Origin: Mimachlamys varia
Taxonomy: Eukaryota > Mollusca > Bivalvia > Pectinida > Pectinidae
Assembly: GCA_947623455.1 (NCBI GenBank)
Contig: OX392534.1
Location: 11,046,001 to 11,110,000, forward strand
DNA length: 64,000 bases
Reading direction: 5' to 3'
Shown in pieces: positions 47,655 to 59,029 of the stretch. Below the pieces are notes generated by a model. That model was not told where the DNA came from. It saw nothing but the letters and a program-made list of their open reading frames with translations, and made no database searches. Every line of letters starts with the position of its first letter. The first letter of the stretch is position 1. The position numbers were made by a program, and so were the translations under genes.

Positions 47655-48130
47655 CCAGTCAAAAATGACAGGACGTATTATGGTATGCGTTATTCGTCCG
47701 TACGTCCGTCTTAAACATTTATTTGTCCGGAGATCTCCTCCTACAGTTTTCAACAGATTTCTTTCAAACTTGAAAGGCTTGACCACCATGACAGTTTGAT
47801 TCACTTGAGTTATCGCCATTAGGGTTGCAATTTCAGGCATTATGTAGAAAATGTCAGAATTTGTTTGTGTTTGCTTCATTTCCTCTATAATTTGGTATAG
47901 TAATTAGAAAAGCTTTACTATTAAACATATATTACAGGTTTTGTTGAGTTATTTCACCTTTTTCGCGAATCAGTATTGTATAGTTAAATATAGGAATTAT
48001 ATTGTAAGTAGAAAATGCATTTATGTCGTTTTCAACCGATATCTTTCAAACTTGGTAGGCTAAATGATCAAGACAACTTCGTTCTGTTTTCCTGAATGAC
48101 AGTTAGGTTTGACAATATTTATGGCCATTT
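47655..48130. repeat. interspersed repeat with internal duplication
   Basis: GTCCGTACGTCCGTC, GGAGATCTCCTCCTACAGTT and TTTCTTTCAAACTTGAAAGG are phrases I know from molluscan repeats. ATATCTTTCAAACTTGGTAG at 48040 starts a second, diverged unit. Confidence 0.5.
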
Positions 48131-48534
48131 GGAACTTCGTATCTGATGTACATGATGTAAGTTGGGGCATTATAAAGAAAACGTGAGATTTTTTGGTTTT
48201 GTTTCAATTCCTCTAAGATTTGGTATGGTACTTCGAAAAGCTGTAATATTTTATATGTTTACGGGTTTTGTTGTGTTATTTAAACTTTTCGTGTTACAGC
48301 ATTGTATTGGGATTTCCAATCTACAAATGCAATTTCGTATTTTATGTAGAAAGTGTCAAAACCTTCCTTTGTGTTTCCATATTATTATACTTCCGATAGG
48401 GTACGACGGGCGTATCATGTCTCCGTTTGTGGTGCTCTTGTTCTAAATAAATGGATCTGGATATTAACAAAAGTACCGTACGTGCTGTGTTTGAAGGAAT
48501 ACCCATTTACTTCAGTAAAACAAATTGAAAGGTA

Positions 48535-49670
48535 AAAATGTGGCCGCCCAAAACCTTTAGTTGAATATGACGATCGTGTCATTGATTACGTTTAAAATTG
48601 AGAAATTCTGGCTTCATTGTCAATCGTCCTATTGTTGTGGCATGTGCCCGTGGTATATATAAAAAATACAAGGCAAATCATATTCTCCGCGAAAATGAGG
48701 AACATGTAATTTTGGACAGAGCCTGGGCACAGTCTTTTTTTAAAGAAGGATAGGGTTTGTGCGGGTAAATGCACTGGTCCTGCCTTAAACTTACCGTTTG
48801 CTTTGAAGAGCAGAAAGTCTCTTTCATTTCCGAGGTTCATGGACTCATTAAAAAACAGGACATCCCGGAACAACTTGTTATTAACTTTAACAAAACAAAC
48901 AACTGGGTTATGGACAGTGATAAAAAATAAAATAATTTGCATATATTTTGAATTGAATATGTTTAAAAATAATTTTTTAAAAAATCATTTCGTTTCCTCT
49001 CTAAGCTTTGATCTGGAGATAGAAGTCTCGTTTTGATATATTATTTCTGATATATTTTTCTCCACGCTCCAAACAGGTTCCAGGCAAGCTGCAATCACTG
49101 GCCTAGAAGATAAAAGTCAACTCACAACGTTACTATCGTATACCATGTCCGGTGTTTTGCTCCACCCATCCCCAAATTTGCTGGTAGGGGAAACAGAGCA
49201 GTACGTGTCATGCAAAAGTTGATTTACCGGAGGGCTAGGATGTATGGCACTCTGAGAATACTTAGTCCAATGAATCAACCATGCTACGATATGCAGAAAA
49301 CGTTTTGACGCCGTATGAAGGAAAAACTAGAGAAAAATCAGATCTTCCACTTCGTCAGACGGTTCTTGCCAAAATTGACGTTTTCGCGGCCCACAGCATT
49401 AAGTCGTTCATGCAAAAGTCAACGCAGCCGGTATCCGGATCAAGGTTATTCCTGGTAGATGTACAAGTGGACTTCAGCCTTTAGACTTAACAGGAAACGT
49501 GCAAATCAAGGAAAATGTAAAACGCAATTTCATGTATTGGTAAGTCTGGAAAGATTCTGCCCAACGCAAAGCTGGGAAAGATGTGAGTGACATCAGCATC
49601 GATTTAAATCTGAGCAGTAGCAAAGGTGTGCATTCGTACTGGTTGATTTCCGCTTGGAGATTTGTATTCT
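48535..49670 (+). pseudogene. pogo-like DDE transposase relic
   Basis: Pieces in order: KCGRPKPLVEYDDRVIDYV (48537, start of the Tc5-type helix-turn-helix), ENEEHVILDRAWAQSFF (48690), IPEQLVINFNKTNNW (48864), ITGLEDKSQLTTLLSYTMSG (49095), TMLRYAENVLTPYEGKTREK (49278), IDVFAAH (49373) and PGRCTSGLQPLDLTG (49455). They match the DDE_1 family used by pogo/Tigger-type DNA transposons. Several frameshifts and stops are present. The first catalytic position, normally N-x-D, reads NFN, so the copy is inactive. The second and third acidic positions are less sure. No terminal repeats were resolved. Confidence 0.75.
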
Positions 49671-49978
49671 TTTAATAATTATGTCGTTCGTAATTTTAAC
49701 GGATTATGATAGAGGGAAATGTTGAAGAGCATGGTCCGTAGGTACACCTTCTTTGTCATACATTTTATCAGGAATATACCACTGATTTTTAAACAATATT
49801 TTTTTCTTTTATGATGATTGAGTATTTTTTTGTAATATTACTAGATAACTGAAACGTGTTTTGATACCGTTTTAAATATTACCAAGCAAGTCATTCATAT
49901 CATAATTTGCGGCGATTACCTTTCTCGAATTTGTTTTGATTTCGAAATTCGCGAAAGTAAATCGCACACGAAAGAAAA

Positions 49979-51000
49979 TTGGTTTACAGTCTACCCTTAC
50001 CTAATTTTTCACCATATATGTCAGCATACACGCATGGCATACCACTTGAATACTTATGTAATGCAAGTGAACCCATACCATTGATGAATATAAATCTGGA
50101 CTTGTGTATGCTGACAGGCGTCACGTTAATATTACAGCGGACTGCAGCAAAGAGTGAGAGGCTGATTACCAATGCAACAACTAACCTTGCAGAGTCGTGG
50201 ATGCAGGTGCGGTCCAGGTTTCATGCTGGTAAGTTGTATACTGTGTGTAACAGAAGTTCGTGGAACACGCTAAGCTTACTATGTAGGAGGAACTCTCTGA
50301 CTAAATGCTGGTCCACAATGGTCCTCTAAACTTTGGCAATCCACATCAACACTGGGATACCACTTCTGTAAATTATAACGCTAAGAGAAACACAACTTGA
50401 CCACTCTACTCGATCAAAGAAGAAGTCTGACGCTAGTGCATCCCGATGGAAACAAAAGGTTTCAGCATTAAAAGAGTCGAGGAGCAAATCAGCATGACAA
50501 GCCTATGGCAGTGAGGAATTGGTTCAACAGTACAGACGTTTCAACTTTTTATCTCGGAAATATCTAGCAAACCTTTATAAAGAATCATGTTAGTATTTGC
50601 AGAGAACTGATTTCTGCTGTTGAAAACCTGACACGTGAACAATCCTCCTCTAGGGTATTACATAGTTCGCGATGTGTAAGGGTAACATCGTCCATTTTCG
50701 TAAGCATCATAAAATGTCGGCCAAACATCCATGATGTATCAGTCATGCCTTTAGTACGTTGGTTACTATACAGTAGTTTCAATGGAAATTGCCACACAAG
50801 AAAAGGGTTTGCATGATGAATGTATGACAAGGCACGAGTCCAGGCATCTGAGGGAACAAACGTTAAAGTCTCTGGATTAGTTATATCCGCAGCGCACAGA
50901 TACCTAGCAACAAGCCCAGATGGAAGACTGACTGCATCAAATGGAGAATGTGGGCTTCTTAAGATCAGTGGAAATCCTCTATATATTCTTTGTTGTAGGT
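49979..51000 (+). pseudogene. YqaJ-type nuclease relic from a mobile element
   Basis: Frameshifted pieces: ERLITNATTNLAESWMQVRS with RFHAGK (50158), LNAGPQWSSKLWQ (about 50305), a Lys/Ser-rich KKKSDASASRWKQKVSALKE (50420), RCVRVTSSIF (50673) and SGLVISAAHRYLATSPDGRL (50871) followed by CGLLKI. The last resembles the YqaJ/lambda-exonuclease catalytic core, where an Asp of SPDG and an Glu-x-Lys bind metal. Here the E-x-K reads LKI, so the site is broken. Such proteins are abundant, repeated genes in mollusc and cnidarian genomes. It lies next to the pogo relic, but a link is not shown. Confidence 0.65.
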
Positions 51001-51189
51001 GTCATCTACGTAATGGACATTCCCTATACATTTCATGTATTCGATGTTATCCATCTACATGTAATCCATCTACCTTATAATTCCCTTATATGTGATTATC
51101 AGTCATGTTTTCAACCAGATCACTTTACTGTATACCAGCTCGTAGAAGTATATCAAACTTTGTAAACAGCCAACGTGTTTATTTGTTTT

Positions 51190-51670
51190 GGTGATATTCC
51201 TAAGGCATAGCACAGGGGGCTGGCAGTGAAACTAGCCAGTTTTGGAAAATCGGGAAAGTTATTGAAATAGTTAATAAATCACATGTTTTCGATCGATCTC
51301 AACAAGTTTTTTTAATTGAAAATAGAAGATCTTCTATTAAGTCAGCTAATGCAGTAGTACTGCAGGGTTCGGTTCTCGGCCCAATGCTGTAACAGACAAT
51401 ATAGAAAGTCTATCAACACTTTTTGCTGATGACACTTCTCTTTTATATTCGGTCAGTGTACTATCAGACTGTGAATCCCACCTACACATCATTTAGAAAC
51501 GCCATTCGAGACGTAAATTTGCCACTTGAACTTAACGACTTGTTTGGGGGATAGACAAATTAACAAGCTTCACACAAACCTAAGAAATCATTCCAGTACT
51601 TTGAAAAGTGATCTTTTTCGTGTAAACCTCATTGATTACCAACGTTGTGTATGTGGCTTTCCTATTCTTT
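51190..51670 (+). pseudogene. short LINE RT relic
   Basis: There is a trace of the RT 5 block near 51362 (QGSVLGPML in shifted frame), then SLSTLFADDTSLLYSVSVLS (51409) and a C-terminal piece LHTNLRNHSSTLKSDLFRVN near 51570 with CVCG. It is internally deleted. Confidence 0.6.
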
Positions 51671-52783
51671 TTTACATGTAATAATTATATTAGACAAAGG
51701 ATTAAGCTTTATTGTGAACTAAATGAATATCTGCCTCTAAATAGTATTAGTTACATAGTTTGTTAGTGACCTGATACGGAAACAAAGTATCGGGTTTAAA
51801 AACAACTTGTATCAGGTTACACATTTTAAACTAAACATACAGCTGTATGATAATTACAAGATTACAGGGGTAATCATTGCAAAAGTGCACTGTATGCCTT
51901 GTTAATTATATTGAAGGTTTAGCCCCCCCCCCCCCCAATGTGTGTAAAATTACTCTAAACATCCTATGTAACAAATTCGTAGGTCCCTGTGGTTTGATAT
52001 GGTTTTCTCATTAACCATATCACACAGGGCAGAAATGAACTATCAAATTTAAGTATAAGATTAATTCCATATTACATTGACACGAGTATAGAATGTTGTT
52101 TCTAGTACATGTAATTTGTTGCATGTTAAACTCCATTTGTAGAATACCGCGGTGCAAATATAAACACAGAATTGCAGAGAACGTCGCTTTGTGTCTCTCA
52201 CTCTTTCTGTTCTGCTTTCCTACAATCTGTACCCCATCGGCGGATACCCACGGTTGACCTCGCTTCGCTAACTCACTCAGTGCCACTACTCAGATGTGAC
52301 GGTAATATACATTGTATGCCTATGGTTGCTAGAGTTGCTCCCCTTTCAATATTAAGGCCAAGAAGATCAAGACGAGTTTTCGAGTTCAGCCAAGACAAAT
52401 AAAAAACTACAGCATAACCATATCTATATGTAAGAACTTGTGTTATGGCGGTAATTTGATTTTTGACTTTTTTTTTCTTGTAGGCCTTTTTTGTGGTTAA
52501 GCTAGTATTGGTATTTTAGGGTGAGTTTTAGTCAAATTGTTGGGCCGATGACACGGCCTCGAATTGACGAAAAGATGGTTCAAGTGAATAGAAAAAAGTA
52601 AAAAAACACACTCGTTAAACAACTGATATCGTTCATAAGTAACCGAGGGCTTGATTGATTGGTTTGTTTAAGCAACAAGTGTCATATTTATCAATATAAT
52701 ATATTTGTTTGGCATGTGACAGTATTTTTATCATAGATGTGGGCATTTTAAAAATCGTTTAAATGTCGTATGATTACGGTTTA
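51671..52783. other. no feature recognised
   Basis: A short poly-C run occurs at about 51920-51936. Open frames at 52020-52402 have no domain. Confidence 0.4.
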
Positions 52784-53007
52784 CCTTTTCGCTTTGTTAC
52801 TGGACAACAACGGTTCCATTGAGTTTCCAAGTACTTGTACAGGGGTACGCTATCTTTATGTGGATGATTGACTCCACTGTTAGCAGTCGCTGTAGTTGTT
52901 GTCAAGGATACAGGGACATGCATGGTTTTACTTAATGTTGACGTATTCTCGTAGGGTTTATAGACTTCCGTGATGTTGTTTCTTCCGTTGGTGTCACTGC
53001 TTACAGG
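52784..53007 (-). other. possible isolated exon, identity unknown
   Basis: A frame of about 74 codons lies between an acceptor-like GTAAGCAG and a donor-like AAAAG/GTAAAC. It reads TEVYKPYENTSTLSKTMHVP, a Thr-rich stretch and PLYKYLETQWNRCCP. The pyrimidine tract is poor and no partner exon was found. It may be chance or a decayed gene. Confidence 0.2.
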
Positions 53008-53384
53008 AGTTTACAATGGAGCATGCTAGTCCTGATTTGAATTTGGAAATTTATTATGCCTTTTGTTTTTCGTATGTATGCTTGCTTTTAAATCTAAATT
53101 CTAAATTCCTAACTCCTAAAATTCTTAATATTTGAATCTGCTGTCCTGTCTCTTTTTCATCACCCCCACCCGTTTAATTAGTGCTTGTGGATGATAAGAG
53201 AGGTCAGGGCAGGTTAAGTAGGTAGGGACTGCCCAATCACTTGCTTGCTCAGGCCTCTTTATAAACCCCCAAACTACTAGGGGAGGTAATGTGTAACACA
53301 TTTTTTTAGAGTTCTCTCCCTTTTACTATTATCCTTGTTATTTCTTTTCTATTTACGTCAAATAATTATTTATGAATATCTTAA

Positions 53385-53771
53385 AGGCCCAATATACGTA
53401 ACTTTCGGCAAAACTTGAAGCGAAAATCAATATTAATAACTTATTATATTTATAGCTTTAGTTATGATTAACTGATTTCAACAATATTCAAGATGGATTC
53501 TTTCGCGGTTACCAGTACAGCAGCAGTTGAAACATGCTATTTGTAAACACGCGTCCATTTCGAACCGTCTTCTACCTTCGGTTTGTTGTTGAAGTGGGCC
53601 CCACCTGAATTATTTTCAATTCTTTGGATTTTTTTGTCAAGAGTTTCTTGTTAGTAACCGCTCAGTTTTACTTCGTTTTAGGCTTATTTTAGCATGGTCA
53701 TCAACTTGATTTTTTTTTCAGAATTTTTTCAGAATCGAGAAAATTTCCCTTAAGTTACGTATATTGGGCCT
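53385..53771 (-). mobile_element. TTAA-flanked MITE, copy 2
   Basis: The element is 387 bp, with TTAA at 53381-53384 and 53772-53775. Both ends read AGGCCCAATATACGTAACTT or close to it. This is the best-preserved copy of the family. Confidence 0.88.
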
Positions 53772-53789
53772 TTAACTATAATATCATGC

Positions 53790-54240
53790 AGCACTTTTTA
53801 AATTAAACGTTTCTAGCTCCTATATTCTTACTTATAATTGATAGCATCATCCCTTTTAATTCACGCTATATAAGTGTATATCCGGTCAATTTTTACGCTT
53901 TGCTATATTAGCATGTATGTATATTACACTATCATAGGGCTTTAACATCATTAGTAATACTTGTGTTTAACTATACAAGTATTAATTTATTACCCCCTTT
54001 TCATACATGTATATCCAAATACTACTGTCTGTAAAAAATTATATAGTTTAGCCAACGTTTCTAATTTCTTTAATATCTACTTGCTGTTACTCATCTTGCT
54101 TTACCTGCATGTTTACTATCCATGTCATGTTATCTATTAGTTTGTATCATTTAGTTTGTCGCAATAATAGCACTACTGTGCTAATGTTTATTGTTTTATA
54201 TATGCGACTTTAAATAAAAATTCTTGTATCTTGTAAATGT
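53790..54240. other. possible LINE 3' UTR, not secure
   Basis: The AT-rich stretch ends in GCGACTTTAAATAAAAATTC, like a LINE or gene 3' end, but no coding part is attached. Confidence 0.3.
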
Positions 54241-54453
54241 ATGCACGGACTTTGCGTCTGGTTCATCATCGGACCTATACATTACGCCTTCCCTCTCTTA
54301 GGCCCCTTTCGTCAAATAGGTTGACAATACTCAGACACTAGTACTGTCACTTGACGCGTGATCATCGCGATTTTTATCGGGCTTTCTCGAGGGATGCAAT
54401 TTTGTATATACATGTAGTAACACCACAGACAATGGAACAGGAAAAATCATTAA

Positions 54454-54839
54454 CGTCCAATTTACGTAACTTCAGGGATATTTTCGTGAGTTTTAAAAAT
54501 TCTGAAAAAAATCCAGTTGATAACCATGCAAAATTAAGCTTAAAACGAAGTAAACCTGAGCGGTACCTAACAAGAAACTCTAGACAAAAAAATCCAAAGA
54601 ATTGATAATAATTCAGGTGGGGCCCACTTCAACAACAAACCGAAGGTAGTAGACGGTTCGAAATGGACGCGTGTTTTACAAATAGCGTGTTTCAACTACT
54701 GCTGTACCGGTAACCGCGAAAGAATAATTCATCTTGAATATTGCTGATATCAGTTAATCTTAGCTTAATCTATAAATATAGTGAGTTATTAGGCTTGATT
54801 TTCGCTTCAAGTTTTGCCGAAAGTTACGTATATTGATCT
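54454..54839 (+). mobile_element. TTAA-flanked MITE, copy 3
   Basis: The element is 386 bp, with TTAA at 54450-54453 and 54840-54843. The ends are more diverged (CGTCCAATTTACGTAACTT on the left). The interior matches copies 1 and 2, including GGTGGGGCCCACTTCAACAA. Confidence 0.85.
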
Positions 54840-55154
54840 TTAATAATATCTAAGATAATGGGAAGATTCATATTATAAGATTCATAAAGCAGAGAAATTA
54901 TTGTGAAATGTTATTTGTACAACATAATAAGCGCTATGACTAGTGTGACAGTAATTAAAGCATGTATTCTCTCTGTGAGCAATGGCAAAGACATTACTAG
55001 TAACACCACAGACAATTCGGTGACAAGAGAAGATACATAATATGAATTTCCATCATAAATAACCAATTTATATTTTAGTTAATGAATTAGATTGTTTGTT
55101 TAGGACACATTACTATATAATTGATATGCATACTGATGAAATATAATTCAGTTA

Positions 55155-55892
55155 TGCTTTGGTCACAAAGATCGGCCGGTATCCGGGGATAGGGGGTAAT
55201 CGGGAGTACACCGCTGATTTTGGCCATTTTTCCGACATCGGACAACACCGGTCAAAAAATTTGTCACACATCATTTACATAAAAGGCACCGTCCGGAGGC
55301 CGTCCGAAGACCGTCTGGTAATCGTACGGCGTCTGTTTCAAAAGAGATTTTTTTGGGGGGGGGGGGGGGGGGGGGGGGCCGGCGAGGCAGTGAATACCGA
55401 CCGAACATCTAATACTAATCGGCCGATTATCCTATGATGTCCGGACGATAACCGGCCTATTCACCGGACATCGTACGAATATCGCCCGAGTATCCTACGG
55501 ACAACGAACGATGCGCTATAATGTTGTACACTGCGACTGACGGGGGTTTATATAGCCCGGCCGATGTCCGGTTCTAGCCGGCCGGTGACCGGCCGATGTC
55601 TGAAACATATCTGGTCCACACCGGTTCAAGCCGATCGGACATCGGTGGGTTACTTTCCAATGTGTAAACAGACATCGGCCGGATGTCGGCCAATGTCCGG
55701 TCCCAAAAATTTCTCCTCTAAGGCTACAAACACCGGCCGATTACCGCTCGATGCCCGGTCGGATATCGGACGATACTTAAACGATGCGTGAAGGATCATG
55801 TCTGGTGTCCGGCCGGGGACCAGGCCAAAATGGCTAAAAATCATGCCGGGGGTACATCCTAAGCCTAATCTGAAGTGGATGTGACCAAAGCA
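55155..55892. mobile_element. CCGG-rich element with TGCTTTGGTCACA ends
   Basis: A perfect 13-bp inverted repeat, TGCTTTGGTCACA (55155-55167), faces TGTGACCAAAGCA (55880-55892). Both ends are flanked by TTA, a likely target duplication. The body is dense in variants of CCGGCCGATGTCCGG on both strands, in sharp contrast to the AT-rich surroundings. A run of about 25 G is at 55353-55378. No coding capacity. Confidence 0.8.
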
Positions 55893-56482
55893 TTACAATA
55901 TGCACTAGATGACGACAATGGTAACACCACAGACATTCAATGCTGGTTTTGTTCAGCACAACTTTTCAGGCGATCAAGAATGGCCATCTCTGCAACTTGG
56001 AAACAAAGACAATGGTTGTCAATAGTGAAATTGACTAAAATACATGTATTATGATATTTAAAATGGTAACACATGGACAAAATGTCTGTGGTGTTACAGT
56101 TGTCTTTCGTGTTTATCAGATGTCCATGGTGTTACAATGTACCATCACAAACATTAACTCATATCAAATTTAATAAAGGTGAAAAGAAACAATTAGCCAT
56201 CCAATAATTATCTGTAGCATTGTATGTTTGCAAATTAATAACCGTTTTCATGAATCTTTATGTCTAACTTTATTTAAAAGAAATAATGCACATCTCTTGA
56301 GTGTAAAAGTACAGGGTTCGGGACATATTCAGATATATATCTTCAAATGGTATTTAAATGAGGCTATTGTAATAAAAAATCATTATATTATAACTAAATC
56401 AATTAAATAAATCAAATAGCATAGAACTGGCATGTTTTATCTCAACAATAACAACAATTCAATAATGGTAACACCACAGAGA

Positions 56483-57494
56483 TTTTAACTGTGATCGTTA
56501 GCGTTACCATAGTAACTGAACAGGTAAAAATTCAGACGCCTTAACATGGATTTTGTAATCTGCAATATATCCCCTTTTACTTAAACCATAAAAGTTGCCA
56601 GTCAAAGAAAGTTGTTTTTTTCTGGGTTTTTTTCCATTATCAAATCTGGTACTTTTTTAATAATGACTCATATATATTTACGAATATGAATGGTGGACTT
56701 TTCTCAGAATCTGTCCAGCAGTTCCAGTTGTATTGTACACAAACCACAAAGTCTTTTTTGTCATAGAAATGTGGTACTGGTGACTTCTGTACACTAACAT
56801 GTTCATTTATTATTTGTTATGAGATTATACAAACCTACGTGAGCACTTAATTTGTAATATGTATATAAAATAATGATAAATATAATTAAAAGTCAGTATT
56901 TTTTTCATTTTTTCCCCAAACATAATTTATTATCACTTCGTCCATATCATTCAGAGAAACATCATTAATTTATTAAGTACAAAACTTCATTATTAAAGAT
57001 ATTACATGTAATACATTTCAAACGAAAAAAAAACCTTAAAAATAACTTTTGTGTCCTGGTACATTCTTTTATGCTTCTCACAATGTTTATAGACATATTT
57101 TCTCTCATATCTCGCCATGTTGGATAGAGGTTGCCCATGTAAGAAAGCTATGTAAGAAAAATCTATCTTACATAGCATTTCACGCGACGTGACGTCACAA
57201 TGGCTCAACAATGACGTGACGTCACGAATACGGTAAACTCTGATGCCGGAAAGAGAAAATGATGGCGTGATAAAATTAAAACCTTTCACAAACTTTTAAC
57301 CATAAACACCAGGAAGAGGAGATTGTTTTTTTCTGCGCAAACATTGTTTGAAAATATAGGGTATGCTTAAACTCGCTGTCTAATTCGTTTTCGTCAAAAA
57401 ATCTCAAGGAAAAAATTGATATTTCAAAATGGTAGCCTGTTTAAACATCTTTTCATGGTTTTTGAGCTTATTCGGGTAGTTGATTTGAGAGAAA
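56483..57494. other. no gene recognised; paired CRE-like palindromes
   Basis: TGACGTCA occurs at 57190-57197 and 57217-57224, each within ACGTGACGTCAC. Nothing else was recognised. Confidence 0.4.
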
Positions 57495-57612
57495 AAGACT
57501 CTTTCATTATGTGTGTATGTAGGATAGGGATATCCCAACCTCGTGATCACAAAATGTGGTAAATCCTCGGCAAGCCTCGGGTTTCCTACATACACGCATA
57601 TGAAAGAGTCTT
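57495..57612. mobile_element. fold-back element D
   Basis: Arms 57495-57524 (AAGACTCTTTCATTATGTGT...) and 57584-57612 pair with two mismatches and one indel around a 59-nt centre. The centre has a small hairpin of its own, CCTCGGCAAGCCTCGG. Confidence 0.8.
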
Positions 57613-57667
57613 ATAACATGTTCAAAGGTGTTTTATATTTGAGATGTTATTCGTTGATTTACCCCCT

Positions 57668-57926
57668 GGGCCCAGTTGTTCAAAGGACGATTATAAATTA
57701 GCTTAATCACGTTTAAGGTCATTTTTCAAGTTTTAATAATTCTTTCAGTGTACATTACAAGGGAAAATCTTAAAATTTTGCATGTAAATTGACACTATCA
57801 GATATTTGATATCTGCGAAGTTGTACGTAACTCAATCTATGGTTTTATTTTAAAGTTAAAGGATAATTAAAATTTGCGCTAATCACTGATTAAGCTAATC
57901 TGTGACCGTTGGAACAACTGGGCCCT
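57668..57926. mobile_element. MITE with GGGCCCAGTTGTTC ends
   Basis: The element is about 258 bp. The left end GGGCCCAGTTGTTCAAAGG and the right end (reverse) GGGCCCAGTTGTTCCAACGG are followed inside by a shared TTAGCTTAATCA. Superfamily and target duplication are not resolved. Confidence 0.75.
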
Positions 57927-58194
57927 GATGACATTTCCATAGAGAAATTACCATGTGTGACGAGTGTGGTAATTCTATTGTTCACCTTTCATTAAAATTC
58001 ATCAGCAAACATTTTTTTTGTGTGGTTTTCCCCCCTAACCTAGACTGAAGACAAGTGGATTCACGTCATAAGAATTAAATAACTTCTCGCCAACTCGAAT
58101 TTGTAGGAAAGTGTGAAATCAGTGTTCTTTCGTAAAACATGCTTGTATTTGAGGTGTGAAAACAACATGGTATATGTAATTATTCCCCTCTTTA

Positions 58195-58545
58195 GGGAGT
58201 AAGACAACAAATTTCGACCCTTAGGCTAGACATTTGAAAAACTTGCCCCTTGTGTTGAGATTTCAACTCTCAGGCTAGGCTTATACAATTTGAGATTTTT
58301 CTTCTCGGTTGAGATTTCAACCCTCAGGTTTGATATTCAAGATTTTTTCCCCTTGGGTTGAGATTTCAACCCTCGATCAGACTACCCATTCAAGAATGTT
58401 GCCCCTTAGGTTAAGATTTCAACTCTCAGGCTAGACGTTAAAAACTTTTACCCCTTGGGTGGAGATCTCTACCCTCAGACTAGACATTTAAGAATGTTGC
58501 CCCTTTGTTTGCGATTTCAACCTCCGGGTTAGACATTTGAAAAAT
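58195..58545. repeat. tandem repeat of about 50 bp, seven degenerate units
   Basis: TTGAGATTTCAACCCTCAGG recurs at about 58257, 58312, 58360, 58414, 58463 and 58510 with a CCCCTTGGG spacer. The first, truncated unit is near 58210. Confidence 0.8.
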
Positions 58546-59029
58546 AAATTGCCTACAGACGTATGATTAGTATCACTAATATCCGAGATCAACCTCGCTC
58601 TTTTTCTAACCTTGGTAACAGAAAATGACAAAGAATTTACTATATACATGTAGGGCATGAATGGAACTTCTACCGCGCACCCATTACTGACAAGGTCTGA
58701 TACTGCGTTACTAACAAAATGATCATGTAAACCTGCAGCTGACCTGATATTTCTAAAATAAGATTTTGATGGAGTTTGGGAAAAAAGGAATGATATAACC
58801 GTTTACTAACGTACCGATTATAAATTCTGGGGTCTCTTTATATTTCCAGTATGAAATGTGACACTTTTGCCTTTACATATTCCGAGGTGGAGATTATTAA
58901 ACGCTCAAAATATTCAGCATGAATGTCAAGCTCACTTTGCCATTGAAAACAGACATCTAAACCACTACCAGCGAGAGAGTTGTCTGCAACACGAGTACGT
59001 TTTTTTACGCCTTTATAACGAATCATGTG
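58546..59029. other. no feature recognised
   Basis: Single-copy-looking AT-rich sequence between two minisatellites. Confidence 0.4.

Larger units (their letters stand above)
54417..56482. repeat. dispersed 15-bp motif GTAACACCACAGACA
   Basis: Forward copies are at 54417, 55000, 55921 and 56468 (the last GTAACACCACAGAGA). Reverse copies are at 56083 (TGTCTGTGGTGTTAC) and 56121 (TGTCCATGGTGTTAC). A weaker forward copy is at about 56065. The copies frame the MITE at 54454 and the element at 55155. Confidence 0.75.
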
